Of a stretch of DNA of 45,294 bases, positions 42,055 to 45,294 are shown in pieces; the stretch's first letter is position 1; each line of letters opens with the position of its first letter. Origin of the DNA: Actinomycetospora chiangmaiensis DSM 45062 (GTDB lineage: Bacteria; Actinomycetota; Actinomycetes; Mycobacteriales; Pseudonocardiaceae); NCBI RefSeq assembly GCF_000379625.1, contig NZ_KB903230.1, forward strand, positions 1 to 45,294, given 5' to 3'. The position numbers and the translations under genes are program-made. Under the pieces are notes generated by a model. That model was not told the origin of the DNA, ran no database searches, and saw nothing but the letters and a program-made list of their open reading frames with translations.

Positions 42055-42582
42055 CTAGGTCCCGAGAACCACACTCTTAAGTTGATCCCGAATGGCCTCC
42101 GGCATGCTCGCGAGGTGCCCCATCACGACCTCTCTGGAGTAACCGTGAATTTCCGCAAACTGCGCCGCTTGCACCAAGGCGCGGACAAACCCATAAAGCC
42201 CGGCTTCTGAGATCCGAATTTGATGTCCGCCGTCCCCGCTAGCAAGGAGGTCGCCCGGTGAGACCGCCGCGATGATGAAGTGAGTAGATGAGGTTCCCGG
42301 AAGATCCGAAAGAAAGAAGAGGAGGTGCGGCACCGCGTCCAGCAGTTGCCCTAAGAGGGCTTGAACCCCGGGATCGAGGAGCGGGCTCTCATCTGGAAAT
42401 TCTTCATCGGGGAAGGCGATGACGAAGGTGCCGCGTAAGGAAGCCAATTCCTCTGGGTCTTGGACGCCGTTTAGTAGAGCCGCCATATGTTCGGCTACTT
42501 CTTTTGTTCTGTTCTCTCGGGTGAAGGTCAACATCCGAAGTCCGTAAGGTTCGTCCATGTCATCAAGAACGGAGCCGGTCAT
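42055..42582 (-). CDS. Hypothetical 175-residue protein, first main gene of the island operon
   Basis: A soluble, acidic alpha/beta protein with no recognised family. It has an LRGTFVIAFPDEEFPDESP segment, a hydrophobic core strand LLFFLSDLPG, and a C-terminal helical stretch with YGFVRALVQAAQFAEIHGYS. The ATG overlaps the TGA of a 15-codon leader ORF (ATGA), and GGGGAGG lies ten bases upstream within that leader. Translation coupling is therefore expected. It is AT-richer than the surrounding genome. A sensor or immunity role is possible; nothing in the sequence proves either. Confidence 0.72.
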   Translation of the reverse strand: MTGSVLDDMDEPYGLRMLTFTRENRTKEVAEHMAALLNGVQDPEELASLRGTFVIAFPDEEFPDESPLLDPGVQALLGQLLDAVPHLLFFLSDLPGTSSTHFIIAAVSPGDLLASGDGGHQIRISEAGLYGFVRALVQAAQFAEIHGYSREVVMGHLASMPEAIRDQLKSVVLGT

Positions 42583-42626
42583 TCGAGCCCAACCTCCCCG
42601 TGGCAGGTGCCGTAGCCTCCGCTCAT
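42579..42626 (-). CDS. Leader peptide ORF, 15 residues
   Basis: Too short for ordinary gene finding. The peptide is MSGGYGTCHGEVGLE. It has the best ribosome site of the island: AGGAGG five bases before the ATG. Its stop overlaps the start of the 175-residue gene (ATGA). No run of one amino acid is present that would suggest classic attenuation. It could act as a translational regulator, a toxin-sized peptide, or simply the entry site for ribosomes. Confidence 0.5.
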   Translation of the reverse strand: MSGGYGTCHGEVGLE

Positions 42627-42654
42627 AACGACCTCCTAATTCACCCGATCGAGC

Positions 42655-42714
42655 GTATTACCCAACCTCACCGCACACAGAGCGTGCCGGTAGGAGGGGG
42701 TGCCGTGCTAGCAC
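42655..42714 (-). promoter_or_regulatory. Candidate promoter/operator of the island operon
   Basis: On the minus strand TAATAC (42660-42655) fits a -10 box 29 bp before the leader ORF. No good -35 is visible at 17 bases. Upstream is a perfect ten-base palindrome GTGCTAGCAC (42705-42714), a possible operator. Confidence 0.3.
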
Positions 42715-42953
42715 AACCCCGAAGTGCACCCGTTCAGGCCAGTCTATGGGTGGCTATCGTGAGACTCCGACGTGGCGGGCGGTGTCGACTGGAGGACAAC
42801 CCGCGGCCAGTGGGTCCGAGGGTCGGACGGCGTCCAGCTCGGCGAGCCCTGAGGTTCCCCCTGTAACCCGGAGTGGTTGATGTGCCCCGGGTTGGCTGGA
42901 GTCGGCTTTCTGGATGATCACGGTCCTCCGCCGCCCGAGAGGATCACCAGCCC

Positions 42954-43256
42954 GTGCCCAAGAGATATCCCGCGGAGTTCCGCCGCAAGGTCCTGGATCT
43001 GGTCGAGGCCGGCCGCCCAATAGCTCAAGTCGCCGCCGATCTGGAAATCAGTGACCAGACGATCTACGTGTGGCGCCGCCAGCACCTGATCGACACTGGC
43101 CGCCTACCCGGCACGACCAGCAGCGAGAACGCCGAGCTGATCGCCGCCCGCCGCCGGATCGCCGAGCTCGAGGCCGAGGTGGCCATCCACCGCCGGGCCG
43201 CGCAGCTGCTCGGAGAGGTGGTGCCCCCAATAGACGCTACGAGGCGATCGCGGTGA
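42954..43256 (+). CDS. IS3-family transposase OrfA
   Basis: 100 residues. The N-terminal helix-turn-helix reads KRYPAEFRRKVLDLVEAGRP and VAADLEISDQTIYVWRRQH. A leucine-zipper-like helix follows (NAELIAARRRIAELEAEVAI). In IS3 elements OrfA binds the inverted repeats and joins OrfB by a -1 frameshift. The start is GTG, about 75 bp inside the terminal repeat. Length and motif order are those of an intact OrfA, but the partner OrfB is broken. Confidence 0.9.
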   Translation: MPKRYPAEFRRKVLDLVEAGRPIAQVAADLEISDQTIYVWRRQHLIDTGRLPGTTSSENAELIAARRRIAELEAEVAIHRRAAQLLGEVVPPIDATRRSR

Positions 43257-43428
43257 TGGCCTCGGAGAAGCTGCCGGTCCAGTTGGCCTGCCGGGTGCTC
43301 GGGGTGGCCTAGTGCGGGTTCTACGAGTGGCGCTCACGGCCACTCTCGGCCCAGGCGTTGCGCCACGTCTGGCTCACCGAGCCGATCCAGGCCGTGCAAC
43401 AAGCCTCGTTCGGCACCTACGACTCTCG
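43215..43428 (+). pseudogene. IS3-family transposase OrfB, N-terminal fragment with stop
   Basis: The frame reads RYEAIAVMASEKLPVQLACR, then VLGVA, an in-frame TAG (43310-43312), and CGFYEWRSRPLSAQALRHVW then FGTYDSRR. This is the OrfB N-terminus, in which GVSESGFYxWR is usual. It carries a nonsense codon and is truncated before the DDE integrase core. Confidence 0.8.
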
Positions 43429-44059
43429 TCGTCCTGCCGCTCGCCCCCGCCGCAGCCGCGCTCCCCCTCGCCGAACGGATCCGGGCGCTGATCTGCGAAC
43501 AGCTCACCGGCTCTGCGCTCGTCCCCGCCCGCCCGACGTCGAGCGCCGTGGTCCTCGCGCACATGTCCCCAACCCGTTGGGCGACGCCGTCGCCGCGGCC
43601 CGCGACGCCTTGGCCACCGCGAAGTCCGCCCGCCGCGCCGGCGGGGCCTCCCGGGACGCGCTGGCCGTCGTCGCCCGCCGCCGCGGCGGGGAGCGGGCCC
43701 GCACGGTCCTGCCGTGGTAACTGCCCAGCAAGAGCACAGCGACCCCTGCGACCCCGGCGACGCCCGTGACGCTGCTGGCCGACCTGCGGCCCGCCGCCGT
43801 AGCCGACGCACTCTCCGCCGGGCTGTCGGCCGACCTGGAACGCGACCGGGACGAGTTCGGCGACCTCGCCGCCGACGAGTCCCACCAGGACCTGCTGCGC
43901 GACGAGATCACCCGGCTCGTGCTGCGCCGCGGCGGCTCCCCGGCCACCGCGACCGCGGCGTGGCAGGCGGGGCTCTGCGAACGCGGGCTCGACAAGAGCC
44001 CATTCGAGCCCGCGCCGGCGCTGCTGGTGGCCCGGTTCCTGGCTTCGGAGGCCATGTGA
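43429..44059 (+). pseudogene. cmr2: Cmr2 (Cas10, type III-B) remnant
   Basis: The decoded pieces follow the order of the Cas10/Cmr2 second palm and C-terminal region. They are LVVLPLAPAAAALPLAERIR, then RPTSSAVVLAHMS, a frameshift near 43566, PLGDAVAAARDALATAKSAR, RDALAVVARRRGGERARTVL then PW, and a TAA at 43718-43720. The same frame resumes TLLADLRPAAVADALSAGL to the stop at 44059. The 5' end is the IS3 junction, placed where the GGDD nucleotidyl-cyclase motif should immediately precede LVVLPLA. The HD domain and GGDD are missing, so no cyclic oligoadenylate synthesis is possible. Its stop overlaps the cmr3 start (GTGA), preserving the ancestral operon structure. Confidence 0.72.
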
Positions 44060-44996
44060 GCGTGACGACGTGGCTGGATTTCCGGCCGCCGGACACGGTG
44101 ATGGTCCGCGACGGCCGGGCGTTCGACCTCGGCGCCACCCACCGCGCCGAGGCCACGGTGCCGCCGCCGAGCACGCTCGGCGGCGCGGCCCGTACCGCCC
44201 TGGGCGCCGATGCCGACCGGCTCCTCGGGCAGGTCCTACGCGCCGAGTACCAGAGCTGGTTCCCGATGCCCCTCGACGTCGTCCGCGACGACGAGCAGGG
44301 GATGCGTCGACTCGCCCTCGAACACCGCCCCGAGGGCATCGACACCGACCTCGACGACGACTGTCGTTCACCCACGTTCCCGTCGGGGTCGGCGACCCAC
44401 TGCCCGCGACCTGGGTGGGCCAGGACTTCCTGCACAATTGGCTCGACGCTGAGTACGTGGCGCCGGGCGCGGAGCTCACCGAGTCGGATCTGGGCGAGCT
44501 GCGGGGGCAGGAGACTCTGCTGGCCAGCGAATCGCGGGTCGGTCTGCTGCGGCACCGGGATGGTCCCCTGCAGGGGGCCGGCCAGTCCGGGCGGCTCTAC
44601 GCCATGGCGCACCTGCGTCCGGTCGACGGGCTCAGCTTCGCCGTCGGCTGCGAGGCCGACGTTCCGCTGGCCCCGGTGGAGTCGGTGGTGCCGCTCGGAG
44701 GGCAAGGCCGCCACGCGCAGGTCGAGGTACTCACCGCCGGACCGGAGTTGCCGCGCGCGCCGCTGAGTTTCCCCGGCGGGCGGGTCGCGGTGTATCTCGC
44801 CACGCCCGCCCTGCTCGAGTCGTGCTGGTGGGCTCCACGGGGGCCGCGGTTGTGCGCGGCGGTGCTGGGGCCGCCGCAGCCGGTCGCGAGCCTGTCCGCG
44901 CGGCGCGGGTGGGAGGCCCGGTCGCTGTGCTGGGCCGTGCTGGCGGGGTCGGTGTTCTACCTCGAGTTCGGCGACGACGAGGCCGCGGCGGGGTGA
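44056..44996 (+). pseudogene. cmr3: Cmr3 (type III-B RAMP) remnant, frameshifted and 3'-truncated
   Basis: It begins VSVTTWLDFRPPDTVMVRDG then RAFDLG, followed by VPPPSTLGGAARTALGADAD, the Cmr3 signature (D-x-x-x-x-R-D-x-x-P-F ... P-P-S-T-x-x-G-A-x-R). A one-base shift near 44360 changes frame. The second frame continues SFTHVPVGVGDPLPATWVGQ, DFLHNWLDAEY, GQSGRLYAMAHLRPVDGLSF and LCWAVLAGSVFYLEFGDDE. Cmr3 normally has another ~25-30 residues ending in a G-x-G-x-x-L-V-G-x-W motif. Here the stop TGA (44994) is the first triplet of the right-hand IS3 terminal repeat, so the IS cut the gene. It cannot make a full product. Confidence 0.75.
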
Positions 44997-45294
44997 AGCG
45001 CCCCGGGTTCAGTGGAGGCTGGGTTCTCCCGAGAGTGGATCTTCTCGGGCTGCTTGGTGAGCGTAGTAGTTCTGTTCGTGCTCGACCGGCGGAACGTGGC
45101 CGAGCTTCGAGTGGATGCGGCTGGTGTTGAACCAGTGCGCCCAGGACGCGGTGACCAGTTCGAGGTCGCCGACGGTGCGCAGAGGTCCGTCTCGAGTCAC
45201 GCACTCGGTCTTGTAGAGCCCGATCAGCGACTCGGCCAGCGCGTTGTCGTAGGAGTCGCCGATCGAGCCGATAGAAGCCAGGGCGCCGGCTTCG
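44994..45294 (-). mobile_element. IS3-family element, 3' end, continuing beyond the window
   Basis: Terminal repeat TGAAGCGCCCCGGGTT at 44994-45009, read inward on the plus strand, matches the end of the left IS3 element in inverted orientation. The element runs off the right edge, so completeness cannot be judged. Confidence 0.8.
45009..45294 (-). CDS. IS3-family transposase OrfB, C-terminal part (partial)
   Basis: The minus-strand frame, open through the right edge, contains SIGSIGDSYDNALAESLIGL, YKTECVTRDGPLRTVGDLEL and VTASWAHWFNTSRIHSKLGH then VPPVE. This is the end of the rve integrase core, with the third catalytic acid in the D-N-A-x-A-E motif, followed by the usual YN-x-x-R-x-H-S-x-L-G region (here FNTSRIHSKLG). 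No frameshift is seen in the visible part. It may belong to an intact copy. Confidence 0.9.
   Translation of the reverse strand, partial: EAGALASIGSIGDSYDNALAESLIGLYKTECVTRDGPLRTVGDLELVTASWAHWFNTSRIHSKLGHVPPVEHEQNYYAHQAAREDPLSGEPSLH

Larger units (their letters stand above)
42878..43428 (+). mobile_element. IS3-family element, left part only
   Basis: The left terminal repeat begins about 42878 with TGATGTGCCCCGGGTT, which matches the end of the right-hand IS3 element (TGAAGCGCCCCGGGTT at 44994). It contains intact orfA and the first ~70 codons of orfB, then breaks off abruptly at about 43428 into a Cmr2 coding remnant. There is no right end, so this element is dead. Confidence 0.75.

Noticed and set aside
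42878..45294. CRISPR array expected beside the cmr genes
   Set aside because: No repeats of 25-40 bp with unique spacers are present in the window.

Overview
The window is very GC-rich and uses G/C-ending codons almost throughout, with frequent GTG starts and stop/start overlaps. It carries Pkn-type kinases with FHA proteins, a CGNR regulator, a chaplin-like secreted protein and an actinobacterial IS load. This points to a mycelial or soil actinomycete, probably of the Pseudonocardiales. That placement is inference from gene style, not from a marker gene. The region is accessory, with many remnants and insertion sequences.

Layout. (1) 1-7330: an IS110/IS116-type transposase remnant, then a phospho-signalling/redox locus. 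It holds a membrane Ser/Thr kinase, a 1036-residue fusion of FHA, membrane Fe-S, ferredoxin-like and NAD(P)/FAD reductase parts, a second FHA protein, a small histidine-bearing membrane protein and an exported protein. (2) 7716-14402: an extradiol dioxygenase-like gene, several remnants, a heptad-repeat coiled-coil protein, a chaplin-like protein, and a divergent EamA exporter/CGNR regulator pair with two identical-geometry palindromes. (3) 14403-22128: a vWA - PP2C - atypical kinase triad with overlapping frames, sitting with a PrsW-type protease, two zinc-ribbon membrane proteins and two further single-pass exported proteins. (4) 22364-29793: IclR and unknown-gene fragments, then an AddAB-like helicase-nuclease pair with a third small gene. 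(5) 30264-36976: two diverging transcription units for flavin-dependent catabolism: alpha-hydroxy-acid oxidase, GntR regulator and FAH-fold hydrolase to the left; DJ-1/PfpI, LLM monooxygenase, flavin reductase and a doubly degenerate RibBA homologue to the right.

(6) About 38200-42720 is a clearly AT-richer island, bordered by an IS481-like remnant on the left and an IS3 element on the right. It holds a minus-strand cluster: a 15-codon leader ORF with a perfect Shine-Dalgarno, a 175-residue unknown protein, a one-pass membrane protein, a zinc-ribbon/PD-(D/E)XK nuclease and an intact-looking RelA/SpoT alarmone synthetase. This is the best candidate for an undescribed, probably defensive, system. 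(7) 42878-45294: a type III-B CRISPR-Cas (Cmr) locus wrecked by two IS3 elements. The cmr2 remnant starts just after where its GGDD motif should be. The cmr3 remnant has a frameshift and ends in the inverted repeat of the right-hand IS. No CRISPR array is visible.

All family assignments come from motif recognition by eye. No database search was possible, and start codons rest on Shine-Dalgarno sequences and overlaps.
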